12,567 nucleotides of DNA from Halocafeteria seosinensis (taxonomy: Eukaryota; Sar; Bigyra; Bicosoecida): NCBI GenBank assembly GCA_001687465.1, contig LVLI01000647.1, positions 1-12,567 of the forward strand. The letters are read 5' to 3'. Positions 1 through 8,293 of this stretch are shown in pieces (position 1 is the stretch's first letter; every line of letters begins with the position of its first letter). The position numbers and the translations under genes were made by a program. The notes under the pieces were generated by a model that did no database searches, was not told the DNA's origin, and saw only the letters and a program-made list of their open reading frames with translations.

Positions 1-54
1 CAAATCCTATGGTAACGGATAAAGCGCTTCTTGAGATACGCAAGGACTGCATAC

Positions 55-414
55 CTGTTCTCGAAATGCACCCGCATCTTGGGCGTTGCGCTTCAACAGG
101 TTTTTGGAAAACCGGGTTGATGCCGCATAGTAGGTTTTTGGCCTGGGAGTTTTGGATGTTCTCAAACCATCTTCGTCTGCGACAAAACGTGCGAGCAAAC
201 TCTTCACGAGGAGTGATTTTGGCTCTAATTCGCCGCAAAGATCTTACATCGTTTCTGGAATTCCCCGTTGGTATCGGGCAAATGCATGCTCAATCTCGAT
301 CCGGAGTCCATAACGGCGCTGGAGATTGGTAGGTTTCTGAGCGCCTAACACCACGACATGAGACTTATCGAATGATACTGCTTTTAAACAGTCTTTGTAT
401 CCATTGTAATACTT
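55..414 (-). CDS. Unidentified split gene, 3' part beyond window
   Basis: Two open stretches on the minus strand are joined by a good intron. The first runs from about 414 (in-frame TGA at 420-418) to 248. It ends at a GTAAGA donor, and the CAG acceptor is at 179-177, giving a 71-nt intron. The second runs 176 to 55 and ends at a GTATGC donor, so the gene probably continues to the left of the window. The join restores one frame (phase 2) with no stop across about 96 codons. Readable pieces are VVVLGAQKPTNLQRRYGL and RRWFENIQNSQAKNLL, a charged, helix-like composition. I do not recognise the family. The 5' end is not resolved: the stretch just before 414 is not pyrimidine-rich, so the first acceptor is uncertain. 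A plus-strand open frame at 9-332 overlaps it and is taken as a shadow, because it ignores the intron signals. Confidence 0.35.
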
Positions 415-420
415 TATTCA

Positions 421-969
421 ATGTCTGATACTAACCCATACAACGGCTACTATAATTGTAGCATAGCTGTAGGCGTTATCCTGGTTCTCGCTGAACAACC
501 CGTAGGAAATGACGTCACTCCGCCGGAGTCCATCACTATGTGGACGAATCTTACCTGTGATGTCGACTAGCGGGCCACAAAGCGGATACGTCACTACAGC
601 TGGTCTTTCCGCCGTAGAGTGATTTTACAGAAGTAAATCACATGAAACTTAGACAAGCCGTATCCCTGAAATATCTAGTGCTGGGGTCAATCCCACTTCC
701 ACTTCAGATTATCACGGGGAGTACGCACTACTACCAACAGGGATCATATACAGCACCAGGGGTGAATTCACGTAAGTGTTGTATTGCTAGAATACAATAT
801 ACTACGTGTGGTGGGGCTTACTGGCGATGCAGGAGGAGGTTCGTCCAACCTCTGCTATTGATCAGCCACAATTAGCAAGGCTATCCAATAAACATTTGTA
901 CGAGTTAGGAGTGGCAATCAGATATCACAACAACTACACCACGATTATCATATCACAACTCGACCGCCC
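421..969. other. Region without a supported gene
   Basis: Short open frames only on either strand, none with a recognisable motif or a convincing chain of splice sites. It lies between the unidentified gene to the left and the 3' end of the Myb pseudogene to the right. The plus-strand frames at 642-875 and 806-1054 are short. The second runs antisense to the Myb pseudogene, so I treat both as chance. Confidence 0.6.
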
Positions 970-1006
970 TGTTCTCGAAACAATCTCCAGGAAACAAACT
1001 AGAAAA

Positions 1007-2196
1007 CTACTCGCTAGAACCGGTTTCAAAGAGTGTTATAGTGGGTCCTTCTGAACGTGTATACCACCAGCCGTTACATGATGAGGTGTACTGAATGTTG
1101 ACCTCTCTCAAAATGCCACCCGCGAGAATCTTTTCAGCGCTAGCAGAGTCGGAAATCAGTGTTATGTACTTTGCCGCCGTAGCTGTCTCTAGGGACCCTT
1201 CCCTTCCTCGTGGAGCAAAAGCTGATTCTTCAATTTGAAAGCGTTGGAACGAATTCTCCGGGTGTTGGATATCGTCCCAAGCTTCATCATATAAAATGGG
1301 CAAGGTCGGATCTGCACCATGCATCGGAGGCATTGTTTCTGGCTCCAAGTTGCTTTCAAAGTGGGACAGGGACACATCGCTTTCATTAAGATAAGAAAGA
1401 CCAGGTGACAGGCTCACCGGCTGACCAGTTTCTCTTACTTTTTGCGCTAAGTTGACCTTATTGGATTTCTTACGTTACTGTCTCCACTTTGCCGTTGATT
1501 TGCAGGTACCGATTCGTTTCCTCGAACCACGAGGAAATCTCTCGCTAAAACGTGGAACACCTCCTGTGCTTCAGGAGTTTCCGTGCTTCAGGAGTTTCCG
1601 TACCAGTTACTTGACAAGGTACTGTGATACGAATTCTTAAGGATCCAAAGGGGTCCTGCTCCCGCAAACCGACGATTAATACGAAGTGAATAAACGAACT
1701 AAATATTGGCAGAGGGCTTCCCTTACCTGCCAGGAAAGTGCCGCAAGATCACAACCCATTTTTTGCCAATTTTCTTGCAGTACAACTGAAGTAGTTGAAG
1801 GAGCTCCTCATAGCTCAGTTTGTGGCGCCAAATTCCGGGTGCCAGCATGTGTGTGTACCTGGATATCGCTACGACGCCTTGATATTGTACAAAGTGCAGG
1901 GCAGTTGAGACCGTTGAGTATCTAACTGTAGTTCAGCAACGAACCCCTCTAATTTAAACACAACTTCGCCGGGGAATGTGCCTTCTTATCCGAATACAGT
2001 AGACTTGGTAGACTGTGGAAGTTTGTCCTGGTATTCTATGCGGATTGCGTCCAAGAACATTACATCTTCCTGCGCGTGTGCTCAGGCTCCTCCAAAAGAC
2101 AGAAGTAACAAATCACAGAGCCATGCACACTTACCTCGTTTGTCCATTTACTCTCGATGTTTTTCTCACAGTGTAACCTTCTTTCGCTGGTTGCAT
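1007..2196 (-). pseudogene. R2R3-type Myb gene, disrupted paralogue
   Basis: Same four-exon layout as the intact copy at 3296-4522. Exons are about 2196-2135, 2069-1945, 1858-1727 and 1655-1007, and the ATG aligns. Exon 3 is still clean and gives YTHMLAPGIWRHKLSYEE... GKKWVVILRHFPGR, a good second Myb repeat with one extra codon compared with the other copy. The rest is broken. Exon 1 is 62 nt instead of 63. Exon 2 has a 1-nt deletion near 2005 and a TAA at 1956-1954 where the paralogue has CAA. Donor 2 reads GTTCGT instead of GTTAGT, with 2 nt lost beside it. Exon 4 starts with a 1-nt insertion that brings TAA into frame, then has an 11-nt deletion and a 17-nt tandem duplication. The C-terminal part (1417-1007) remains open for 136 codons and matches the paralogue until a TAG replaces TCG, removing about 27 residues. 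A translated full-length protein is not possible. Confidence 0.88.
1567..1600. repeat. 17-bp perfect tandem duplication in Myb pseudogene exon 4
   Basis: The 17-mer TGCTTCAGGAGTTTCCG occurs twice in direct succession, at 1567-1583 and 1584-1600. The intact paralogue has the corresponding sequence once, near 3935-3951. Seventeen is not a multiple of three, so this shifts the frame. Two perfect copies beside a diverged single-copy paralogue suggest a recent slippage or repair event after the block duplication. Confidence 0.9.
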
Positions 2197-2525
2197 GGCG
2201 CTTAGAGCCAGTTTACAGTACTCCTGAGTCAACATACGTAGGGTAAGTAGAACGCTCAAATTAGCCAAATTCCTCAATCTAAACGACCATACCTGCTCCT
2301 AAAAACACTACCGGCATCATCCATACCGATGACTCTGGACTAGTAGCATAGTTCCTGGTGGTACTCCTGGTCGGAAGCGGTTACGCTTGACACACTGGCT
2401 ACATACACAAACATTTGCGTTGATCGTTTCTTACCCGTGTCGAGAGAGCTCAAAACGTTCAGCTGGGGCTCAACATGTTCCTTGGTTGGGGTCGGAAAAT
2501 GTTGTTCAATCAGACAATGCGTTGA

Positions 2526-2699
2526 GATATATTGCACTCGATTGAGATTGAAGCACTGTCCCGGAGACTAAAGTGTGCTGTACACAACACACCGTCTCTC
2601 GCTGCCTTCAAGGAACGCCTTCAACATTACTACCGATATCTACAAGTTGACTACAACGGCAGCTTACTAGGAGCCCACCAATATCCATTAACTATATGA
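2526..2699 (+). other. Short open stretch resembling a LINE-type RT tail
   Basis: An open stretch of 57 codons from the TGA at 2523-2525 to the TGA at 2697-2699 contains NTPSLAAFKERLQHYYRYL about 35 residues before the stop. A P-S-L-x-x-F-K-x-R-L signature shortly before the stop is common at the C-terminus of non-LTR retrotransposon ORF2 proteins. Nothing upstream encodes reverse transcriptase or endonuclease motifs. It overlaps the far end of the duplicated upstream block. Probably chance or a very small remnant. Confidence 0.15.
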
Positions 2700-3208
2700 G
2701 CTGCGCCAACCGCTTTTCAGTGGTCACTCACTATCCATTTGAGGACGTTACCACGCGAAGAACCCAGCGTCTTGGCTGACTCACGGCGGTGCCGATTGCC
2801 AAAACAGTGTTCATAAGCTAGCACAACAGCATTGATGACGTTAGCAAAGGACTATTTTTTATGAGTTCATGAACGATGCAGTATCGCCTCGTATGAGAGT
2901 TTAATTGTTGTACAATAGACGTATGATGGCATACAGTAATGGTGCAACGAGCTACAGTGGTAGAGATAGGCTAGCATGCTGCACACAACAAGGAGTTTGA
3001 GACAAAGAAGCGTGAAATTGTGGAGTCCACAGCCAGTGCCGAGAAGGATAACTTACGTTTCGGATTGTAGCAGGTTCGACAGCCAACAATCGGTTTGTGT
3101 TAGTGTTCGTTAGCATGTTCGATTATCCGCCGCTATAGATCAGCACTGGATACGAATGCTTCGCCGGCGCGACATAGGAAGAATCGCGAAAGACAACTTG
3201 GGAAGAAA
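2700..3208. other. Spacer between the two Myb blocks, no gene seen
   Basis: No open frame of useful length on either strand and no splice chain. I could not align it to either duplicated block, so it is unique spacer or too diverged. It lies downstream of the intact Myb gene (3' side) and upstream of the pseudogene's promoter-like region. Confidence 0.6.
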
Positions 3209-3247
3209 GAGCAAAAAATCTGATGGCCGAGCAAAAATCTGATGGCC
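3209..3247. repeat. 20/19-bp direct tandem repeat
   Basis: GAGCAAAAAATCTGATGGCC at 3209-3228 is followed at once by the same unit with one A fewer at 3229-3247. It lies just downstream of the stop codon of the intact Myb gene and close to the edge of the duplicated block. Most likely slippage. Confidence 0.9.
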
Positions 3248-3295
3248 ATAACTGGCTTTCGCTCGAACGCGAATTATCTCAAAAATAAAACAAAC

Positions 3296-4522
3296 TTATT
3301 CATCTGCCACAAAATCTGTACACAATTCACCCCCGATAATCTCGAACCAATCCTCAGGAAAAAGGAAACTAGGAAACGACTCTCCAGCACTGGTCTCCAC
3401 AATGTTTATAGTGGCTCCTTGGGAGCTCATATGCCGCTCTCCCTCACATGACGTCGTGTCTCTAAATGTGCCGCCTGGGTGTATTGTTTCAGCGCCAGAA
3501 GAGCCAGAACCAGAACGAACCAGTGATGCGCTCTCTATCTCAGTAGCGGTTACTGTCGTGTCCACAACATTTGGTCCTTTACTTTCAAACCCTTGAAAGA
3601 GGTTCTCTGTACGTTGGAGGTTGTCGCTAGGCTCATCATATAAGCTGAAACTGGGTAAGGGCGGTTCGGCACCATACATTGGGGAAAGTGCATTTTGGTC
3701 CAAGTTGCTTCCCGCGAGCGTCATATCGTTTTCATCGAAACAAGGAAGACTAGGTTGGGGTTGCTCAGGTCCTCTCAACTGCTCCGCGAACGGGAAAGCT
3801 AAATCGACCTCTTTGTTCCCCGAGCTCGTATTCTGGTGGCTCCCTGTTTCCGCTGATTTGCAGATGGCTTCTTGTGGACTCGATTTCCTCGAACAAAGAG
3901 GGAATTCTCTCGCAAAAAAGCGAAACATCTCCGTTGGTTCAGGAGTTTCCTTACCAGTAGCTCGACGAAATTTTCTCAAGGCACTGTGATATGCATTCTT
4001 AAGGACCAACGAAGTCCTGCTTCCGCACACAGACGTCGATACAAACGTGAAGACATGAACATTAGAGAGAAGCTTACCTCCCGGGGAAGTACTGTGAGAT
4101 TGTAACCCATTTTTTACCCATTTCATCGCAGTACTGAAGGAGTTGAATGAGCTCTTCATTGCTCAGTCTACCTCGCCGAATTCCCGGTGCAAGCACATGT
4201 GTGTACCTGAAGACGCAGGAACCGTAACATTGCACCGCAGTTAGAGCACTGCACCCCTAGTTCATCAACTAACCTTTCTCTAATTTGAACACAACCTCGC
4301 CAGGGAATGTGCCTTCTTATCTGAATCCAGGAGACTTGTGTAGACTGAGGAAGTTTGCCTCGGAACTCTTTTCGGATTGCGTCTAAGAGCATTTCATCTT
4401 CCTGCGTGAGTTCTTTGGTAGTCTTAGAAGAAAAGGAGTACAGAACCATTTACACTTACTTCCTTTGTCCATTTGCCTCTAGATTGTTTTGTTGTAGTGT
4501 AACCTTGTTTACGTTGTTCCAT
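3296..4522 (-). CDS. R2R3-type Myb DNA-binding protein (intact copy)
   Basis: Exons 4522-4460, 4401-4274, 4206-4078 and 4016-3296 join to 1041 nt, 346 residues. Introns of 58, 67 and 61 nt have donors GTAAGT, GTTAGT, GTAAGC and CAG acceptors. The ATG at 4522 is the first after an in-frame TAA. Residues 15-70 form a Myb repeat: RGKWTKEEDEMLLDAI, then W46 and HIPWRGCVQIRERY in the recognition-helix position. Residues 76-123 form a second repeat: RGRLSNEELIQLL, GKKW (W97), FPGRTSLVLKNAYHSAL. Leu78 replaces the first Trp, as is usual in third repeats of R2R3 proteins, and several other Trp positions are degenerate (W55 lies in the recognition helix). The family binds DNA through the two third helices in the nucleus. 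Residues 125-346 have no recognised domain and are rich in Ser, Pro, Glu and Asp, so they are likely disordered and possibly regulatory. Introns 2 and 3 are both phase 2 after an equivalent arginine in each repeat. The DNA target is unknown. Confidence 0.88.
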
Positions 4523-5010
4523 TGCACTCGGAGGCTCTGAGTCAGAGCCAGTTTGCGCTATACAGTCTACCCGTGTGTATTAGCCAGCACAGGGGGTTCG
4601 TCTGAGTCAACATATATGTATGTGGTAAGTAGGACGGTCATGCCACGATTCAAAAAATCAATCTCCTACAGGAAGCATTAAAGGTTACACCAGCATACTC
4701 GTACTGCAGTCGGAAGCCGTCACGAAGGACTGGGAGGCTGATTTTGCCAGTGAGACGAGAACACAGTCATACAGTCAACCCCGGGTGGTAGTATTTCTTA
4801 CCCGTATAAATGGGAGCTTAAAAATGGTGAGCCGTGGCTCAACATATTCATCTGCATTTTTGCGTCGTACAAATGTTGTACATTAGACGACAATACACCG
4901 TGACTATCTTGTTCGACAGCGCTGTAACCGAGGTGAGCAGCCGGTTGAGGTTGAAGACGAACTCCGGACTCGTGTCTCTCCTGACTCTGTCTCTGAGGAA
5001 CGGCATGGCG
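3350..5010 (-). repeat. Duplicated block, right copy (intact Myb unit)
   Basis: Partner of about 970-2600. Coding exons, introns and the region upstream of the ATG align in the same order. Similarity upstream is patchy and fades around 5000, where both copies share a CGG...GTCTCTC...GAACG string. The stretch 4523-5010 therefore contains the promoter region of the intact gene plus duplicated flank. Confidence 0.8.
4607..4640 (-). promoter_or_regulatory. Conserved upstream block of the Myb genes
   Basis: About 85-118 bp upstream of the Myb ATG, the plus strand reads GAGTCAACATATATGTATGT followed by GGTAAGTAGGACGGTCA. The pseudogene copy keeps GAGTCAACATACGTAGGG and then TAAGTAGAACGCTCA at 2227-2253, about 30-57 bp upstream of its ATG. 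It is better preserved than its surroundings in both copies, so it may be a core promoter or binding site, or simply a slowly diverging patch. The distance to the ATG differs because the intact copy carries extra bases between. Confidence 0.25.
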
Positions 5011-5614
5011 GCAACCGTTATATACAATAGCATAACATCATCAGCAAACAACATCAATACAGTACGTGAGTATGTCAATGAGTGTGAGCACTGCTCAGAA
5101 CGCTTCGTCGATTATCTCTATCCTCTTAGCCCGGCGGAGAAGCTCTCTCCGACAGCGTTTCTGGTGCTGGCTTACACAATCTTGTTTATCTGCTATGATA
5201 GTTTGTATGCTCAGAATTTATTCGGTAGGTCAACGAGTTCAACGTCATTGGTTACGCTTGCGTCATCTGACCATACAAAGCTTGAGCAGTTGTATGACGT
5301 ATGAACCATGAGACCGCGATACCAGGAGAAGACGTTACATTGCAGGCAACGTTAAATCCCCCAATTTAGTTTCATAAGCATAAACTGGCAATGATAGAAT
5401 AGTTCTGTACTTCACATAACTAAATGATTAAACATAACCCTGCAACAAACAACACGGCTAGGCAGTCTTGTGGCACGCTGGCGTGTGCCTGTGGTGGCAA
5501 CAAAATCATAAAAACCGGTACTGTATCTACCATTTACATTGATATCACTGTTACTTGCATCCTTATGGCAAAGCAGTGCTTTTCAAATCATTCCCAGGCG
5601 AGTTATGAGCCACG
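5011..5614. other. Region without a supported gene
   Basis: The plus strand has an open frame that begins at 4834 with GTG (first ATG near 4873) and ends at 5304, 156 codons. It has a hydrophobic stretch near its C-terminus (FLVLAYTILFICYDSLY). It overlaps the duplicated Myb promoter region and has no counterpart frame in the left copy, so I do not call it a gene. Several smaller frames overlap on both strands. Confidence 0.45.
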
Positions 5615-5958
5615 TCAAAAACGTGGTTGAGGGGCTACCGAATACTTCCAATTTGAAGTTCCATTCGGTCCGCGTAATGGTTTCTGCTGGAACTCCGGAA
5701 CGATGCGTTCTCCGATATGTACATAGTCCGGGCTCCAGTCAACTGCAAACACCTGCATACCATGGTAGTTTATGCTTGCTTATGGTTCAACATCCCCATC
5801 GTTAACAAGGATGTGGAGCACACGCATGAAGTCTCGTAGTGGAGGAGCTTTGCTGTGCTGTTTGCGCTGGGCGTATTATCGCTCCCGGAATGCTCTCTTT
5901 GGATTCGAGAGTATCTAAGACCGATAGCGTTGAGCATGCTTCGTTTCCTAATTCTCAT
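5615..5958 (-). CDS. Possible WD40-repeat fragment, two exons
   Basis: Exon 5958-5824 (possible ATG at 5958) joins exon 5752-5615 through a 71-nt intron with a weak GTGTGC donor and a CAG acceptor, phase 0. The joined stretch reads ...GSDNTPSANSTAKLLHYETSC then VFAVDWSPDY. This has the order expected across a WD40 blade boundary: S-x-D-x-T, a T-x-K-L-L strand, then V-x-x-V-D-W-S-P-D. After that the pattern fades and the frame ends 36 residues later at TGA 5617-5615. At about 90 residues with only one recognisable boundary it cannot be a complete propeller. It is a fragment, a decayed gene, or one end of a gene whose other exons I could not find. A coincidental match remains possible. Confidence 0.3.
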
Positions 5959-6282
5959 GGAGGGACCAAGAGTTGTGTTGCTTGGAATCAACTCGGTGAA
6001 AAAATACCAGCAAAAAAACTGAAACCATAACGCGACGTGCGTCGTAGAATTTACTGCATTAAGTCATCCGTAGAGCTACATGGTAAAAAGAGCGGAGAGA
6101 CTTTAGGAGCATACAGATACACTACCACTTAGTTCGAGGAGGTTTAGTGCTGTATGATGGTGCTGTGGTATGCTGACGTTGGAAGTGAGTCGCGGAAGCA
6201 GTGGACCCCTTGACTACCACACGGTACATGCCACGCTCCAAATCGCCGATCGGCATTTACGCAGTGAATTAGAAGCTACCTT
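5959..6282. other. Region without a supported gene
   Basis: Nothing with a motif or splice chain. On the minus strand the T-rich stretch near 6000-6020 could be a pyrimidine tract before the WD40-like piece, which would put further exons of that gene here, but I cannot identify them. Confidence 0.5.
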
Positions 6283-6696
6283 TTAACTCGTAATATCCGA
6301 CAATAAATTCTTTACAGGAACCAAAGTAAGCAAGTAGTCTCCGGGGCTGCGATTTGACTCATTGTACGGTAGTCCGGTGTCGAAACCTACCACGGAGGAT
6401 TGGATAGTAGAACCAGAAGAGGGATTTACACAGGATTGTACTGCTCTGCTCAATTTTTCGGTTAGTTTGGTATATCTACTTATGAAACCCAATTCAGAGG
6501 TTACACCAAAGAGCTCAAATATCTCGTCAGAAAGCAAGTTGATAAGTGGATCTCCAGTTTTCTGCACAAAACATATGCGGTGCGGGACCTCCGGGCCCGG
6601 AGCCATGGAGAAACTAGGAGAAGCATCAAGAGTGATTCGAATTCTCGTACGCGTCCATTCAGTGTTACACAGCGCATTTTGAACATTCCTAGCCAT
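6283..6696 (-). CDS. Unassigned open frame, 137 codons
   Basis: An uninterrupted frame with ATG at 6696-6694 and stop at 6283. No recognised domain, signal peptide or membrane segment. The part GDPLINLLSDEIFELFGVTS looks helix-forming. Two points count against it. Its ATG shares bases with the kinase ATG on the other strand (CATG at 6694-6697), leaving no room for a 5' leader for either gene unless one has further upstream exons. Also, a plus-strand frame of similar length (6362-6682) overlaps it. It could be the kinase's upstream region read backwards. Confidence 0.22.
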   Translation of the reverse strand: MARNVQNALCNTEWTRTRIRITLDASPSFSMAPGPEVPHRICFVQKTGDPLINLLSDEIFELFGVTSELGFISRYTKLTEKLSRAVQSCVNPSSGSTIQSSVVGFDTGLPYNESNRSPGDYLLTLVPVKNLLSDITS

Positions 6697-7867
6697 GTAT
6701 CGATGTCGTCAAGTGCAGAGGAAAATTGGCGAAGGCGGATCGGCAGATGTGTACTACGGAGTAAGGAATGGTGTACCACTGCCTTTGAAAGTGTTTCGCA
6801 ATTTTAGAGATGCGCAAAATGAAGAAGTTGTGGTATGTTATGGCGATTCATTAAAAAATGTAGATATTGAAATTACATCAGGTAACACAATCGCCTGTCT
6901 CAACGTGTTCTCAGAGGAAGCAGCTGCAGCCTGACTCATCCTCTGGAAACCGGAGTCTCCCATTTATTCTGAAAACGGAAAAACCAATGTCTTCCTCAAT
7001 CGACGAAGAGGAGTTATCCATTGCTTCTACTGTAGAAGATTTGCACATTCGAAGCTCTCTAATCATGCCCATGGAGCTAGCACAGTCTGACCTGCTAAGA
7101 GAAATTCTCCGAGTGGGAGGTAGCCTTCCAGAAGATACTGCGCGCAAATGCCTTCTGCAGATATGTTGTGGTACGCCGGGGACGAGATCTCCTCATAATG
7201 AATTACAGTCTCTCTATTGCTAACCACTGCAGCTTTGGATTATGCACATATGAGGGGAATAGCACACTGCGATGTTAAGCCAGAGAACGTACTAGTTGGT
7301 CTAGACGGGCACATCAGGCTTAGTGACTGGGGATCTGCAGTGATAGCGAGAGACAATGCAAATAAGGATGACAAGTTTTGGAGCCATGATATCCGTGGAA
7401 CAATACAATACGCACCTCCTGAGGTTGTCTTCCAGTATCATATTATCGTCGGCTCCTCCAGAGTCAAGTGTGCTTGGGACGCGAGGATGGGTGACGTTTG
7501 GAGTCTGGGCATCCTCTTCTATGTGTTGCTTTGTGGTCGACCTCCTTTCCAGTTGGCATCGCGGCAAGATCCTTGGTTTATATCATTCCTTCGATCGACC
7601 GATCAAGAAGCGCAGTTGGATATCTTGGAAGATCATATCGGCCAGCGATACTCGCTGTCACCTTCGGTTAACCGCAATAGTGCTAGCCCTAATAAGCACG
7701 GACCAGAATTCCAATGGCCAAAGGCTTGTAGCAACTCTCTGAAAGGGCTATTACAAGGTATGCTCCGGGTGAATCCTGAGGAACGGTGCAGTATCCGATG
7801 TATCCTAGAGGACCGTTGGGTGTCACAGAGGCCAGCGAGACATTCGGAAGATAGCGGAAACACTTGA
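6695..7867 (+). CDS. Protein kinase with HCD and DWG catalytic motifs
   Basis: Exons 6695-6832, 6882-7170 and 7233-7867 join to 1062 nt, 353 residues. Introns are 49 nt (GTATGT...CAG) and 62 nt (GTACGC...CAG). An alternative acceptor at 6913-6914 is in frame and would shorten exon 2 by 11 codons. The ATG is the first after an in-frame TGA at 6681-6683. Kinase landmarks in order: glycine loop GEGGSADVY (12-20), strand-3 lysine in LPLKVF (K32), hinge MPMELA, GIAHCDVKPENVL (catalytic Asp156), LSDWGSA (metal Asp174), GTIQYAPPE, DVWSLGILFYVLLCGRPPF, and NPEERCSIRCILEDRWV near the end. Departures: Cys for Arg in HRD, Trp for Phe in DFG, and a Ser-rich, poorly matching stretch (about 47-95) where helix C and its Glu should be. 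HCD is known in DYRK-type kinases and DWG in CK2. The C-lobe looks closest to CAMK-like kinases. All residues needed for catalysis in the C-lobe are present. Substrate unknown. Confidence 0.88.
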
Positions 7868-8293
7868 GGCTTCCTCCCGAACCCTTGTGGCGTAGCACTG
7901 TTGACGTAATTTAATAGAGGAAATCAATATGACGTTTGTCTGACTTTGGCTCCAGAGACACGTAGGTAACCAGTACACGTTTGTGCCGTAGATAGCACTA
8001 CTGTGTGTACATACTGAATCACATGACGGAGCTTATACGTATGATGTAGTTGTTTTCGCGAATCTTAGTATATCTCATCATGTTTTCTCATGCGATTTCA
8101 TGCGTTCCCGAAAACCTGTCCATCAAATTGACAAGTAGACCATAGCTTCACTTGTAACCTCTACCTGTATCGTTTCAGCGTAGCGGGATAAGGAAGAATC
8201 GGTGCTAGCGGCAGCGTTTTCGATTGTGGCAAATCCAGGTTACAAGAGTAAAGGTTGATTCTGGTGTCATTATAGTAACTACGCTTATAACAT
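7868..8293. other. Convergent 3' spacer, no gene seen
   Basis: This stretch lies between the stop of the plus-strand kinase and the stop of the minus-strand phosphatase-like gene, so it holds the 3' ends of both transcripts. No clear AATAAA signal and no useful open frame were seen. Confidence 0.6.

Larger units (their letters stand above)
970..2600 (-). repeat. Duplicated block, left copy (Myb pseudogene unit)
   Basis: Seen directly: collinear similarity to about 3350-5010 throughout, covering the coding exons, the introns and several hundred bases upstream of the ATG. Matching landmarks include the exon joins, the AATGTGCCTTCTTATC string (1975-1990, and 4307-4322 in the other copy), and upstream blocks around 2227-2255, 2430-2440 and 2466-2475. 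Introns are present in both copies, so this is a DNA-level tandem duplication. Boundaries are approximate because similarity fades at both ends. The two copies are separated by about 700 bp that I could not match to either. Confidence 0.85.

Noticed and set aside
9-332. 107-codon plus-strand open frame at the left end
   Set aside because: The opposite strand gives a spliced frame with good GT-AG signals and more protein-like content, so this looks like a shadow.
3061-3100. GGTTCGACAGCC as a possible tRNA B-box
   Set aside because: No matching acceptor stem, anticodon arm or A-box at the right distance.
3402-3451. Plus-strand YSGSLGAH...PL before a stop, resembling YNGSLLGAH...PL at 2655-2699
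   Set aside because: It is antisense to the coding exon of the intact Myb gene, and the match is short. The left copy stops right after YSGSF, so no conserved plus-strand gene is supported.
4848-5078. Minus-strand frame with LFADDVMLL, like the reverse transcriptase catalytic motif
   Set aside because: Only this one motif matches. None of the other RT blocks is present before or after it, and the frame lies over the duplicated Myb upstream region without a counterpart in the other copy.
4834-5304. 156-codon plus-strand open frame
   Set aside because: It begins with GTG, overlaps duplicated promoter DNA, has no recognisable domain and is not kept in the left copy. A frame of this length is not surprising by chance in 12.5 kb read in six frames.
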